The position numbers and the translations under genes are program-made. Below the pieces are notes generated by a model. The model was not told the DNA's origin. It saw only the letters and a list, made by a program, of their open reading frames with translations, and ran no database searches. From Novosphingobium mathurense (lineage in GTDB: Bacteria; Pseudomonadota; Alphaproteobacteria; Sphingomonadales; Sphingomonadaceae), in contig NZ_FVZE01000001.1 in the NCBI RefSeq assembly GCF_900168325.1, positions 558,001 to 622,000 on the forward strand: DNA of 64,000 nt. The letters run 5' to 3'. Positions 8,678 to 16,965 of the stretch are shown here, one piece after another. Numbering within the stretch: position 1 is the stretch's first letter; every line of letters begins with the position of its first letter.

Positions 8678-9346
8678 ATGAACGAGACAGCCCCGACGAC
8701 AGCGAAACTCACTATCTCCAGCAAGACCTATTCGGCATGGTCGTTGCGCGGTTGGCTTCTTTGCCGACTGGCCGGTCTGGAGGTGGAGGAACGCAAGGTC
8801 GCAAACGATGCGGCGAACCGCGCGGAACTGCTGCTTCTGTCACCCTCGGTGCTGGTGCCCCGGCTCAATTACAATGGTGCAAGTGTCTGGGATACCCTGG
8901 CAATTGCGGAGTTCCTGAACGAGCAGTTCCCCGACGCGGGGCTCTTGCCGGAGGACCCGATCGCAAGAGCCCTGTGTCGCTCGATCTCGGGTGAAATCCA
9001 TTCGGGGTTCAGCAATCTTCGCTCTGCCTTGCCGATGAACCTGAAGGTCAGGCACGAGAGCTTCCCGGTGTTTTCGGGGGCGAGGCCGGACATCGAGCGA
9101 ATCGAATCGATCTGGCTGGATTGCCTAGAACGTTTCGGCGGTCCGTTCCTGTTCGGCGAGCATCCGACCATGGCCGATGCGATGTACGCGCCCGTCGCGA
9201 CACGCTTCATCACTTACGCCGTCCCGCTCGCGCCCGAGTGCGAGGCTTACTGCCGCACGATCGCGGAGTGGGCGCCCATGCAGGAATGGATCGCGGCAGC
9301 GAAGGCCGAGCCGGAGGAAATGGAAGAACTCGAAGTCGAGTTCTGA
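8678..9346 (+). CDS. glutathione S-transferase family protein
   Basis: A 222-residue soluble GST with an N-terminal thioredoxin-like domain (LTISSKTYSAWSLRGWLLCRLAGLEVEE; Ser residues at the usual thiol-activating place) and a C-terminal helical domain (LFGEHPTMADAMYAPVATRF, the conserved N-capping/hydrophobic staple region). The start at 8678 was chosen because GGAGG lies at 8665-8669. An in-frame ATG at 8621 would add a non-homologous, Cys-rich leader. The substrate is unknown; conjugation of electrophiles is the family role. The gene converges on the flagellin gene. Confidence 0.85.
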   Translation: MNETAPTTAKLTISSKTYSAWSLRGWLLCRLAGLEVEERKVANDAANRAELLLLSPSVLVPRLNYNGASVWDTLAIAEFLNEQFPDAGLLPEDPIARALCRSISGEIHSGFSNLRSALPMNLKVRHESFPVFSGARPDIERIESIWLDCLERFGGPFLFGEHPTMADAMYAPVATRFITYAVPLAPECEAYCRTIAEWAPMQEWIAAAKAEPEEMEELEVEF

Positions 9347-9401
9347 GGCCGCAGGCAGTACGCGCGGATTGCACCGGCACTGCGCCCTTCAAATGCCAAT
9401 T

Positions 9402-9430
9402 GGCCCGACGGACGTCATTTCCGCCGGGCC
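9402..9430. terminator. stem-loop between the GST and flagellin genes
   Basis: GGCCCGACGG (9402-9411) pairs with CCGCCGGGCC (9421-9430) with one mismatch. There is no strong T run, so its role as a terminator for the convergent genes is tentative. Confidence 0.4.
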
Positions 9431-9459
9431 TCTTGGGGACCGTGAATATGGTCTTGTTC

Positions 9460-10287
9460 TTAGCCCTTGAGCAGCGACATCACGCTCTGCTGGGCCTGGT
9501 TGGCCTGGGCGATCATCGCGGTCGAAGCCTGCGAGAGGATCTGCGCCTTGGCCATCGCGGTGGTTTCGGCCGAGTAGTCGGCGTCTTCGATCCGCGAACG
9601 GGCGTCGGAGAGGTTGGTGACGTTGGCGGTCATCGTGTTGACGGCCGATTCAAGGCGGTTCTGCGAGGCACCGAGGTTGGCGCGGTAGGTCGAGACTTCG
9701 TCCATCGCGGTGTCGAGGCTTGCGAGTTCGGTGCCGGCCAGCGTAGTCACGTTGACGGTGAGGGCGGCGGTCATGCCGGCGCCGGCGTTGACGTTGCCGA
9801 ACGTCAGGTTGATCGTGTCAGTGGCATTGGCGCCGGTCTGGATCGTGACTACACCGGCGGTTCCTGCGGTGCCGTCGAACAGCTTGTTGCCGTTGAATTC
9901 GGTGTTGGTCAGGACTCCGGTAATCTGGCCCTGAAGCTGCGTGACTTCGGTCTGGATGCGGGTGCGGTCGTCGGCCGAATAGGTTCCGTTCGAAGACTGG
10001 ACCGTCAGTTCGCGGACACGCTGCAGCATGTTGGTGACTTCTGAAAGAGCGCCGTCAGCGGTCTGTGCCATCGAGATGCCGTCGTTCGCGTTGCGGATGC
10101 CCTGGTTCATGCCCTTGATCTGCGACGTCATCGAGGTCGAGATCGCGAGGCCGGCGGCGTCGTCCTTGGCGGAATTGATGCGCTTGCCGGTCGACAGGCG
10201 TTCCATGGCGGTGCCGAGCATCTTGTTGGCGGAATTCGAAGCATTGGTAGCGCGAATGGCGCTGATATTGGTGTTGATGACAGACAT
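9460..10287 (-). CDS. fliC: flagellin
   Basis: A compact 275-residue flagellin, the filament subunit exported by the flagellar type III system. The N-terminal D0/D1 region ([36 protein letters not shown]) and the C-terminal D1/D0 region ([15 protein letters not shown] through [15 protein letters not shown]) are both complete. The variable middle is short, so surface domains D2/D3 are essentially absent. GGGGAAAA lies just ahead of the ATG. No other flagellar gene is present in the window, so this is either an isolated extra flagellin or one separated from its cluster. No convincing sigma28 or sigma54 promoter was found upstream. Confidence 0.95.
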   Translation of the reverse strand: MSVINTNISAIRATNASNSANKMLGTAMERLSTGKRINSAKDDAAGLAISTSMTSQIKGMNQGIRNANDGISMAQTADGALSEVTNMLQRVRELTVQSSNGTYSADDRTRIQTEVTQLQGQITGVLTNTEFNGNKLFDGTAGTAGVVTIQTGANATDTINLTFGNVNAGAGMTAALTVNVTTLAGTELASLDTAMDEVSTYRANLGASQNRLESAVNTMTANVTNLSDARSRIEDADYSAETTAMAKAQILSQASTAMIAQANQAQQSVMSLLKG

Positions 10288-10543
10288 GACGTTTTCCCCA
10301 GATTGTGTCGTATCGGGTCCGCCTCAGTGGCGCTCCCTGGACATGGGGAAGGACGGTCGTTTCCATTGGACATTAAGGGGGCGTGGCAAGATTTCTGTCA
10401 CAAGCGCAGTCCTCGAGCGCGACCGGGTCTTCAAAAAGCCCATGGTTCCGTGGCTTGCGCGCCTTTTTCTTGATCCTTGCAGCTTCTGCGGACATGCACG
10501 CGTTCTCATGCTGGAAGCAGCGACACGAAGGAAATAATCCAAG

Positions 10544-11488
10544 ATGGCTACTGGCCTGGTTGCCCTGCTCGACGATGTATCGGTCATTGCCCGCGCTGCG
10601 GCAGCCTCGCTCGACGATGTCGGGGCAGGGGTCGCCAAGGCCGGCAGCAAGGCGGCGGGCGTCGTCATCGACGATGCGGCCGTGACGCCGGGCTATGTCA
10701 CCGAGTTCACGCCTGACCGGGAATTGCCGATCATCTGGCAGATCACCAAAGGCAGCCTGCGCAACAAGCTGTTGATCCTGCTGCCGATCGCACTGCTGCT
10801 CAGTGCGTTCCTGCCGTGGGCGATCACGCCGATCCTGATGTTGGGTGGTCTCTACCTCTCCTTCGAAGGTGCCGAGAAGGTGATCGAGAAGCTGGGCGGG
10901 ATGCAGTATGGCGAGACGCTGGAGACCCCGGTCGAGGATATCGCAGCCTTCGAAAAGGCGCGTGTCTCCGGCGCGATCCGCACCGACCTGATCCTGTCGG
11001 CAGAGATCATGGCCATTGCTCTCTCGGAAGTGGCGGACAACACGTTTCTCACCCGCGCAGCCGCGCTGGCGGTCGTGGGCGTGGTGATCACGGCTGTCGT
11101 CTATGGTGCCGTCGCCCTGATCGTGAAGATGGATGACATCGGCCTGCACCTCGCGCGCAAGGACAGCAGCGCGGCGCAGAGCGTCGGAAGCGTGCTCCTC
11201 AAGGCCATGCCCAAGGTACTGGCTTTGCTCAGCACGGTAGGGACGCTGGCAATGTTGTGGGTCGGCGGGGGAATCGTTCTGCATGGCCTCGAAGAGCTCG
11301 GCCTTGGTTATCCCGCGCATCTGGCTCACGGGCTGCAGCACAGCGTCCAGGCCGCGAGCGGTGCGCTCGGTGGGGCACTGGGCTGGGTCAGCTATGCCCT
11401 TGCGTCATCGGTGGTCGGCCTTGTCCTCGGCACGGTGATTGCCGTGGTCCTGCACCTGATCGCAAAGGCGCGCGGTACCGCGCACTGA
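10544..11488 (+). CDS. DUF808 family inner membrane protein (YedI-like)
   Basis: A 314-residue membrane protein of the DUF808/YedI family, function unknown. The N-terminus MATGLVALLDDVSVIARAAAASLDDVGAGVAKAGSKAAGVVIDDAAVTP-type is the hallmark of the family. At least five hydrophobic segments follow (around residues 75-105, 165-195, 220-245 and 275-305). AAGGAAAT sits 8 bases before the ATG. The 256 bp upstream of the gene (10288-10543), shared divergently with flagellin, shows no further gene. Confidence 0.85.
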   Translation: MATGLVALLDDVSVIARAAAASLDDVGAGVAKAGSKAAGVVIDDAAVTPGYVTEFTPDRELPIIWQITKGSLRNKLLILLPIALLLSAFLPWAITPILMLGGLYLSFEGAEKVIEKLGGMQYGETLETPVEDIAAFEKARVSGAIRTDLILSAEIMAIALSEVADNTFLTRAAALAVVGVVITAVVYGAVALIVKMDDIGLHLARKDSSAAQSVGSVLLKAMPKVLALLSTVGTLAMLWVGGGIVLHGLEELGLGYPAHLAHGLQHSVQAASGALGGALGWVSYALASSVVGLVLGTVIAVVLHLIAKARGTAH

Positions 11489-11497
11489 CTTGCGACG

Positions 11498-11523
11498 CCG
11501 CTTGCCCCTGTCAGGGCAGGCGG
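11498..11523. terminator. stem-loop at the convergent DUF808/Mur-ligase junction
   Basis: CCGCTTGCCC (11498-11507) pairs with GGGCAGGCGG (11514-11523) around a 6-base loop, with one wobble pair. It overlaps the stop codon of the Mur ligase gene and lacks a T run. Confidence 0.35.
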
Positions 11524-12923
11524 TTGAGAATGTCGCGCGCGAAAGCGGTCAGGGTATCGTCGCGCGCGCCCATCACGACGATGCGGTCGCCCGGGCGGGC
11601 CATTCCGACGATGCGATCCGCACAATCGCTGCGGGCCGGGACGTGCTCTGCCTTTCCGCCGGCTTCGCCGATCAGCCGCACGATGCGCTCGCTGCCCTGC
11701 GAGCGGTCGACGGTTCCGCCGAAATAGACCGGATCGCACAGGATCGACACGTCGTCAGGGCCGAGCTTGGCCGCGAGCACTTCGGCCAGTTCCGCGCCCA
11801 TCTGGCGCAAGGGGCCGTAGCCATGCGGCTGGAAGAAGGCGATTACACGGCCCGTGTGCGCCTTGAGCGTTGCCAGCGTGGCCGAAACCTTGTCCGGATT
11901 GTGCCCGAAGTCGTCGATGACGGTGATCCCGGAAGGGGAGGTACCGACGATGTCGAACCGGCGCGCCAGCCCCTCGAACGATCCGAGTGCTGCCACGGCC
12001 TGTGCCATCGGCACCCCGCAGGCATTCGCAGCGGCTATCGCGGCCAGCGCGTTGTAGAGATTGTGGCGTCCCGGCACCTTGAGCCTGAGCGCATGGGCAG
12101 ACCCGTCGCGGCGGTCGGTGATCGTGGCGGAAAGCGCGGTCGCATCCTCGACGATGCCTTCTGCAAGGATCTGCGCTTCAGGTGAGGTGATCCCGAAGGT
12201 CACCGACTGGCGGGCCCGTGGTGCCAGCGCGGCAGTCTCGGCATCGTCGAGATTGATCGCGGCGGTCTCGGCATGGGCAAGGAAATCGCCGAAGAGCTGG
12301 CGCAGCTCATCGAGGCTCTTGTGGTCGAGGCTGACATTGCCGAGCACCGCGACCTTGGGCCGATATAGTGCGATCGAGCCGTCGCTTTCGTCGACTTCGG
12401 AGACGAAGACATCGCCCTGACCCACTCGGGCGCTGGCAAAGGGCGCGTCGGGCGAGGCGAAGTTCTTCATGACCGCGCCGTTCATGATCGTCGGGTCTCT
12501 GCCGGCCTCGGTCAGGATCCACCCGGTCATGCCGGTGACGGTCGACTTGCCGCTGGTCCCCCCGATTGCGATTCCCGCCGGAGCAGCGTTGAACAATGTC
12601 GCCAGCAGTTCGGCCCGGCTCATGCGCGCGCAGCCCAGTTCTTTGGATCGCACGACTTCGGGAACGGTATCCTCGACCGCGGCGGAGGCAACGAGAGTCT
12701 GCGTGCTGGATCGCATGCCGCTGCCGTCCTGCGGGAACAGGATGAAGCCCAGTTCTTCCAGCCACGCGAATTTCTCCGGCGTGCGTCCCTGGTCGCGGCT
12801 GCGGTCCGAGCCTTCGACCTCGGCGCCAAGACCCTTGAGAATCAGGGCCAGCGGAAGCATGCCCGACCCGCCGATGCCGCAGAAAAACCAGGGATGGGCC
12901 GTGAGGGCGTTCGTGTCTGTCAT
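11511..12923 (-). CDS. Mur ligase family protein, probably UDP-MurNAc:tripeptide ligase (Mpl-like)
   Basis: A 470-residue Mur ligase with all three domains: N-terminal UDP-binding (FFCGIGGSGMLPLALILKGLGAEVEGSDRS), central ATP-binding P-loop GGTSGKST and NVSLDHKSLDE, and a C-terminal domain with the Mur-ligase PGRHNLYNALAA hinge and DDFGHNPDKV. The start is the ATG at 12923; the open frame further upstream overlaps the divergent ldcA-like gene. The N-terminus looks somewhat like MurC, but the gene stands alone outside a dcw cluster and beside an LD-carboxypeptidase. That context favours Mpl, which reattaches recycled L-Ala-D-Glu-mDAP tripeptide to UDP-MurNAc. A second MurC-like ligase is the alternative. 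Confidence 0.75.
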   Translation of the reverse strand: MTDTNALTAHPWFFCGIGGSGMLPLALILKGLGAEVEGSDRSRDQGRTPEKFAWLEELGFILFPQDGSGMRSSTQTLVASAAVEDTVPEVVRSKELGCARMSRAELLATLFNAAPAGIAIGGTSGKSTVTGMTGWILTEAGRDPTIMNGAVMKNFASPDAPFASARVGQGDVFVSEVDESDGSIALYRPKVAVLGNVSLDHKSLDELRQLFGDFLAHAETAAINLDDAETAALAPRARQSVTFGITSPEAQILAEGIVEDATALSATITDRRDGSAHALRLKVPGRHNLYNALAAIAAANACGVPMAQAVAALGSFEGLARRFDIVGTSPSGITVIDDFGHNPDKVSATLATLKAHTGRVIAFFQPHGYGPLRQMGAELAEVLAAKLGPDDVSILCDPVYFGGTVDRSQGSERIVRLIGEAGGKAEHVPARSDCADRIVGMARPGDRIVVMGARDDTLTAFARDILNRLP

Positions 12924-12977
12924 GTGCGCTTCGGTATGCGGCCTTGCCCGTCCTGACAACCTCGATAGGAAGGGGAC

Positions 12978-13781
12978 ATGACCCGCATCGCAGTTTGTGC
13001 ACCGTCCACCCCGATCACCCACGAGGACGCAGAACGCGTCGCGGCTCTGGCTGCCGTGGAATTCCCCGATGTGGAACTGCATGTGCACCCGCAGTGCTTC
13101 GAAGTCGAAGGCCATTTCGCCGGCAGCGACTCGCGGCGTCTCGATGTCCTGGTGGAATGCGCGAACGATCCGGGATTCGATGCCGTCTGGTTCGCGCGCG
13201 GCGGATACGGGGCGTGCCGGATTGCCGAAGATGCGATCGCCCGCTTCACCCATGTCGCCGAGGCCAAGACCTGGTTGGGATATTCCGATGCCGGCTACCT
13301 GCTGGGCGCGCTCTATCGCGAGAAGATAGGGAGGCCCGTGCACGCGCCGATGCTTGCCGACATCCGGCGGGAAGGGGGCGAGGATGCGGTCCGCCGCACG
13401 CTCGGCTTCCTGGGGGGAGACGCATCGGGGCTCGAACCTTCGCTGGAGAGCCATCCGACCGTAGCCTTCAATCTCATGACTTTATCCATGCTGTGCGGCA
13501 CGCGGCTGATGCCGGGCTTGGCCCGCCATATCGTGATGGTCGAGGAGGTTTCCGAGTATCTCTATGCCGTCGACCGGCTGTTCTTTCACCTCACGGCGCA
13601 TATGGGCGGCATCGCGGGCCTTCGCCTCGGGCGGGTAAGCGACGTTCCCGAGAACGACCGGCCCTTCGGTTGCGATGCAGAGGCGATTGCCCGGCACTGG
13701 TGCGAACGCCATGCGATCCCGTTCCTGGGAGCGGCCGACATCGGACACGACGCAGCCAATAAGATAGTTCCCTTCGGTTGA
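12978..13781 (+). CDS. ldcA: LD-carboxypeptidase (peptidase family S66)
   Basis: A 267-residue cytoplasmic S66 serine peptidase. It removes the terminal D-Ala from recycled murein tetrapeptides, producing the tripeptide that Mpl uses. The nucleophile Ser103 lies in WLGYSDAGYL, Glu residues lie in VMVEEVSEYLY and His257 in GHDAANKIVPFG, matching the Ser-Glu-His triad of the family. WFARGGYGACRI precedes the nucleophile as usual. The gene is divergent from the Mur ligase with 54 bp between start codons, so the two probably share a control region. Confidence 0.85.
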   Translation: MTRIAVCAPSTPITHEDAERVAALAAVEFPDVELHVHPQCFEVEGHFAGSDSRRLDVLVECANDPGFDAVWFARGGYGACRIAEDAIARFTHVAEAKTWLGYSDAGYLLGALYREKIGRPVHAPMLADIRREGGEDAVRRTLGFLGGDASGLEPSLESHPTVAFNLMTLSMLCGTRLMPGLARHIVMVEEVSEYLYAVDRLFFHLTAHMGGIAGLRLGRVSDVPENDRPFGCDAEAIARHWCERHAIPFLGAADIGHDAANKIVPFG

Positions 13782-13826
13782 AGAGAAGCGCAGCATCGCT
13801 CCCGACAAGAATACCGAGGAGAGACG

Positions 13827-14354
13827 ATGCCGAACCTTCCGATCCGCCAGATCGCCTATTTCGTGCCCGATATCCGTGCCGCCGCCCTGGCACACAGCCA
13901 GACCTTCGGTTCCGGGCCCTACTTCGTTGCCGATCACATCCCGCTGACCCGGGCCGTACACCGCGGTGTCGAGCGCGAGCTCGATCATTCCAGTGCCTAC
14001 GGCCAGTGGGGCGAAGTGATGATCGAGTTCTGCCAGCAGAACAATCCGGGGCCTTCGGCCTTTCACGACGTCTATCCCGAAGGGTCGGGACAGGGCGGCA
14101 TGCACCACGTCGCGCTGTTCGTGGACGACGTTGCGCAGGCGGCGGCCGAATTTCAGGCGCAGGGCCATGAAATCGCCCTCGACGCCGCGATGACCGATGG
14201 CTTCCGCTATGTCTTCGTCGATACCGTCGAGCGTTATGGCCACATGCTCGAACTTTATCAGCCGGTAGCGTCGCTTACGGGTTTCTATGACTACGTTCGC
14301 AAGTGCGCCGGAGACATGGCGAAGGGCGTGATCCGCGAGATTTCCTTCAACTGA
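13827..14354 (+). CDS. VOC (glyoxalase/bleomycin resistance) family protein
   Basis: A 175-residue protein with the paired beta-alpha-beta-beta-beta modules of the vicinal-oxygen-chelate fold. Candidate metal ligands are His in GGMHHVALFVDD and Glu in YGHMLELYQP; QIAYFVPDIRAA opens the first module. GAGGAGAG lies ahead of the ATG. The family includes glyoxalases, dioxygenases and epimerases, and nothing here fixes the reaction. It is separated from ldcA by 45 bp and from fabD by 122 bp. Confidence 0.8.
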   Translation: MPNLPIRQIAYFVPDIRAAALAHSQTFGSGPYFVADHIPLTRAVHRGVERELDHSSAYGQWGEVMIEFCQQNNPGPSAFHDVYPEGSGQGGMHHVALFVDDVAQAAAEFQAQGHEIALDAAMTDGFRYVFVDTVERYGHMLELYQPVASLTGFYDYVRKCAGDMAKGVIREISFN

Positions 14355-14476
14355 TGTGAGCCACAAGGGGGTTGCCCTCAGGGCCCTGTGACAATAAGCG
14401 CTGCCGCTTTCCTCGTCAGGACAGCTTCCACGCAGGAGCCTTGGCCGCAAACCCGCGAGGATGGAGGACACTGAAG

Positions 14477-15412
14477 ATGCGTGCTTTTGTTTTTCCGGGG
14501 CAGGGCAGCCAGAAAGTCGGCATGGGCGCAGAGCTCGCCGAAGCCAGCGCGATTGCCCGCGAGGTTTTCGAAGAAGTCGACGACGCGCTCGGCCAGGGCC
14601 TGTTCAAGATCATGACGCAGGGCCCCGAAGAGGAACTGACCCTCACCGAAAATGCCCAGCCGGCGATCATGGCCAATGCCATTGCCGTGCTGCGCGTGCT
14701 GGAAAAGGAAGGCGGGATCACGCTGGCGGACAAGGCGGACTTCGTCGCCGGTCACTCGCTCGGTGAATATACCGCGCTCTGCGCTGCCGGGGCGTTCAGC
14801 CTTGCCGACACCGCGCGCCTGCTCAAGCTGCGCGGACAGTCGATGCAGGCTGCCGTGCCGGTCGGCGTGGGCGCCATGGCCGCGCTGCTTGGCGCTGACA
14901 TCGAGAAGGCGACCGCACTGGCCGAAGCCGCTGCCGAAGGCGAAGTCTGCGCCGTTGCCAACGACAACGATCCGACCCAGGTCGTGATCTCGGGCCACAA
15001 GGGTGCGATCGAGCGCGCTATCGGCCTCGTCAAGGATTTCGGCATCAAGCGCGGTATCGCGCTGCCGGTTTCCGCGCCGTTCCACTGTCCGCTGATGCAG
15101 CCGGCTGCCGATGCCATGGCCGAAGCCCTGGAAAAGACCGCGCCGGGCACCCTGAAGGTCGCGCTCTTCGCCAACGTCACGGCCGGTGTCGTCACCGATC
15201 CCGCTGAAGTGCGCCGCCTGCTCGTCGAGCAGGTCACCGGTCGCGTGCGCTGGCGCGAAAGCGCGATTGCGATGAAGGAAGCCGGCGTCGAGAATTTCGT
15301 CGAAATCGGCGGCAAGGTCGTCGGCCCGATGATCAAGCGTTCGGCCGGTGAAGTCGAAGTTGCCTCGGCCACCTCGATGGCCGAGATCGAAGAACTGGCA
15401 AAGGTATTGTGA
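14477..15412 (+). CDS. fabD: malonyl-CoA:ACP transacylase
   Basis: A 311-residue FabD that loads malonyl groups onto acyl carrier protein for fatty acid synthesis. The N-terminal FVFPGQGSQ motif, the GHSLGEY nucleophile motif with Ser94, and the catalytic His in SAPFHCPLM are all present. The start at 14477 follows GGAGGA at 14463-14468; an open frame extends upstream to 14372 but carries no family sequence. fabG follows on the same strand after a 128 bp gap occupied by a palindromic element. Confidence 0.96.
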   Translation: MRAFVFPGQGSQKVGMGAELAEASAIAREVFEEVDDALGQGLFKIMTQGPEEELTLTENAQPAIMANAIAVLRVLEKEGGITLADKADFVAGHSLGEYTALCAAGAFSLADTARLLKLRGQSMQAAVPVGVGAMAALLGADIEKATALAEAAAEGEVCAVANDNDPTQVVISGHKGAIERAIGLVKDFGIKRGIALPVSAPFHCPLMQPAADAMAEALEKTAPGTLKVALFANVTAGVVTDPAEVRRLLVEQVTGRVRWRESAIAMKEAGVENFVEIGGKVVGPMIKRSAGEVEVASATSMAEIEELAKVL

Positions 15413-15415
15413 AAT

Positions 15416-15522
15416 CGTCGTCCCGGGCTTGACCCGGGACCGCTGGCGGTTCGAAGAGACTACGGTCTGCCGAATGCGCCGGCGATGCCGGTCCCGCGCC
15501 CGAACGCAGGGGCGGGACGACG
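15416..15522. repeat. REP-like palindromic element between fabD and fabG
   Basis: Perfect 10 bp outer arms CGTCGTCCCG (15416-15425) and CGGGACGACG (15513-15522) enclose two hairpins: TCCCGGG/CCCGGGA at 15421-15439 (loop CTTGA) and GTCCCGC/GCGGGAC at 15491-15518. The left hairpin resembles the dispersed palindromes that are common between genes in alphaproteobacteria. The two inverted hairpin units look like a REP doublet. Only one copy occurs in this window. Confidence 0.6.
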
Positions 15523-15540
15523 TCTCAAGGAGTTTCATCA

Positions 15541-16305
15541 ATGTTCGATCTTCACGGTATGACTGCTCTTGTAACCGGCGCCTCGGGGGGCATCGGTTCC
15601 TCGATCGCCCGCGCGCTGGCCTCGCAGGGCGCCCGCCTCGTGATTTCCGGCTCCAATGCCGAAAAGCTGCGCGTTTTCCGCGATGAGCTGGACGAGCATA
15701 CCCCGCAGCACCTGCAGGAAGTCGACCACGTCGCCATCGCCTGCAACCTGTCGAACCCCGAAGACGTCGAGAAGCTGGTTCCGGCCGCGCTCGACACGCT
15801 CGGCAAGATCGACATCCTCGTCAACAATGCGGGCATTACGCGCGACAATCTCGCGATGCGCATGAAGGACGAGGAGTGGGATGCGGTGATCAAGGTCAAC
15901 CTCGAATCCACCTTCCGCCTGATGCGCGCGGTGACCAAGCCGATGATGAAGGCCCGCTTCGGCCGCATCATCAACGTCACTTCGGTCGTCGGCACCACCG
16001 GCAATCCGGGGCAGATGAACTATTGCGCGGCGAAGGGCGGCATCACCGCCATGTCGAAGAGCCTCGCGCAGGAACTTGCCAGCCGCAACGTGACCGTGAA
16101 CTGCATCGCGCCGGGCTTCATCCGCACCGCAATGACCGACGTTCTGCCCGATGCGCAGAAGGAAGCGCTCAACGCAAAGATCCCGATGGGCCGCATGGGC
16201 GAGGGCGACGACATCGCCGCCGCGACCGTGTTCCTGGCTTCGAAGGAAGCGGGCTACGTCACCGGCCAGACACTGCACGTCAACGGCGGCATGGTGATGG
16301 TCTGA
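15541..16305 (+). CDS. fabG: 3-oxoacyl-ACP reductase
   Basis: A 254-residue short-chain dehydrogenase that performs the NADPH-dependent first reduction of fatty acid elongation. The cofactor motif TGASGGIGSSIA, NNAGITRDNLAMRM, and the catalytic Ser148, Tyr161 and Lys165 (NYCAAKGG) are all visible, as is the GQTLHVNGGMVMV C-terminus typical of FabG. AAGGAG at 15527-15532 is the ribosome binding site. The position next to fabD supports fatty-acid synthesis rather than PHB reduction, although a PhaB-like role is possible in principle. Confidence 0.95.
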   Translation: MFDLHGMTALVTGASGGIGSSIARALASQGARLVISGSNAEKLRVFRDELDEHTPQHLQEVDHVAIACNLSNPEDVEKLVPAALDTLGKIDILVNNAGITRDNLAMRMKDEEWDAVIKVNLESTFRLMRAVTKPMMKARFGRIINVTSVVGTTGNPGQMNYCAAKGGITAMSKSLAQELASRNVTVNCIAPGFIRTAMTDVLPDAQKEALNAKIPMGRMGEGDDIAAATVFLASKEAGYVTGQTLHVNGGMVMV

Positions 16306-16333
16306 TGAATGATCGGGCGATGAAGGGGGCGTG

Positions 16334-16741
16334 TCAGACTTCCCCGTCGTCGCCCACGATCCTGGCCTCGAGCTGACCGGCCAGGGCGCGCGCGGCGACC
16401 AGCAGCGGGTCGTCGCTGCTTTCCGGTGCGGTGAAGTGGATCGACCCGTGCGGAGACCACCACAGGACCCGCAGCCAGCGGTTGCAGTCCTTGCGGAAGA
16501 TCTCGGCATCCCCGCCCCGGTTGGGGATGGTCACGTTTTCCTTGGTCAGTGGATTGCGCACAGAGGCATCGCCCACGCACAGGCGCACGCCATCGACATT
16601 GTCGATGGCCTCGGTCCATTCCTTCAGAGTGATCGGGTGCGCTTCCCCGTCTGGTGCCTCGCGTTCGATGCGCAGGAAGTTGGCCAAGTCACTCCTTTCC
16701 CGGTTGCCCGGTTCGCTCTCGATGCGGTGTGAGTGGTACAT
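16334..16741 (-). CDS. hypothetical protein
   Basis: A 135-residue soluble protein read from the ATG at 16741; an upstream ATG at 16837 adds a low-quality leader. It reads as genuine coding sequence and resembles small conserved hypotheticals with an ITLKEWTEAIDNVDGVRL segment, a GGDAEIF segment and an LVAARALAGQLEARIVGDDGE C-terminus. There is no signal peptide or membrane segment. It stands alone between fabG and dnaN on the opposite strand. The function is unknown. Confidence 0.6.
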   Translation of the reverse strand: MYHSHRIESEPGNRERSDLANFLRIEREAPDGEAHPITLKEWTEAIDNVDGVRLCVGDASVRNPLTKENVTIPNRGGDAEIFRKDCNRWLRVLWWSPHGSIHFTAPESSDDPLLVAARALAGQLEARIVGDDGEV

Positions 16742-16965
16742 GTGACCTATTGGATGCCGGGGCAACCCCGTCCTGCATCGGGACCAGGGATCGGAGTAAA
16801 GCGGCCAAGGTCCGAAAATCGCGGGAAAACTCCGCATTTATCCCCAGATTCGCCGGAATGCCCGCACTTGATGCTTGCCGCTTCGCTGCGGTGCGTTAGA
16901 GATATTCGTCCTGAAATTCGGGATCACCCGATCCCTAGGCCTAGCAAGGGGGACCTGAGGCTATC

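Noticed and set aside
10288..10400. sigma28-type promoter for flagellin (CCCGATAC as a -10)
   Set aside because: There is no TAAA-type -35 at the required 15 bp distance.
16742..16965. Possible replication origin near dnaN
   Set aside because: Only one DnaA-box-like sequence (TTATCCCCA at 16838-16846) is present, there is no AT-rich unwinding region, and dnaA/recF are absent.
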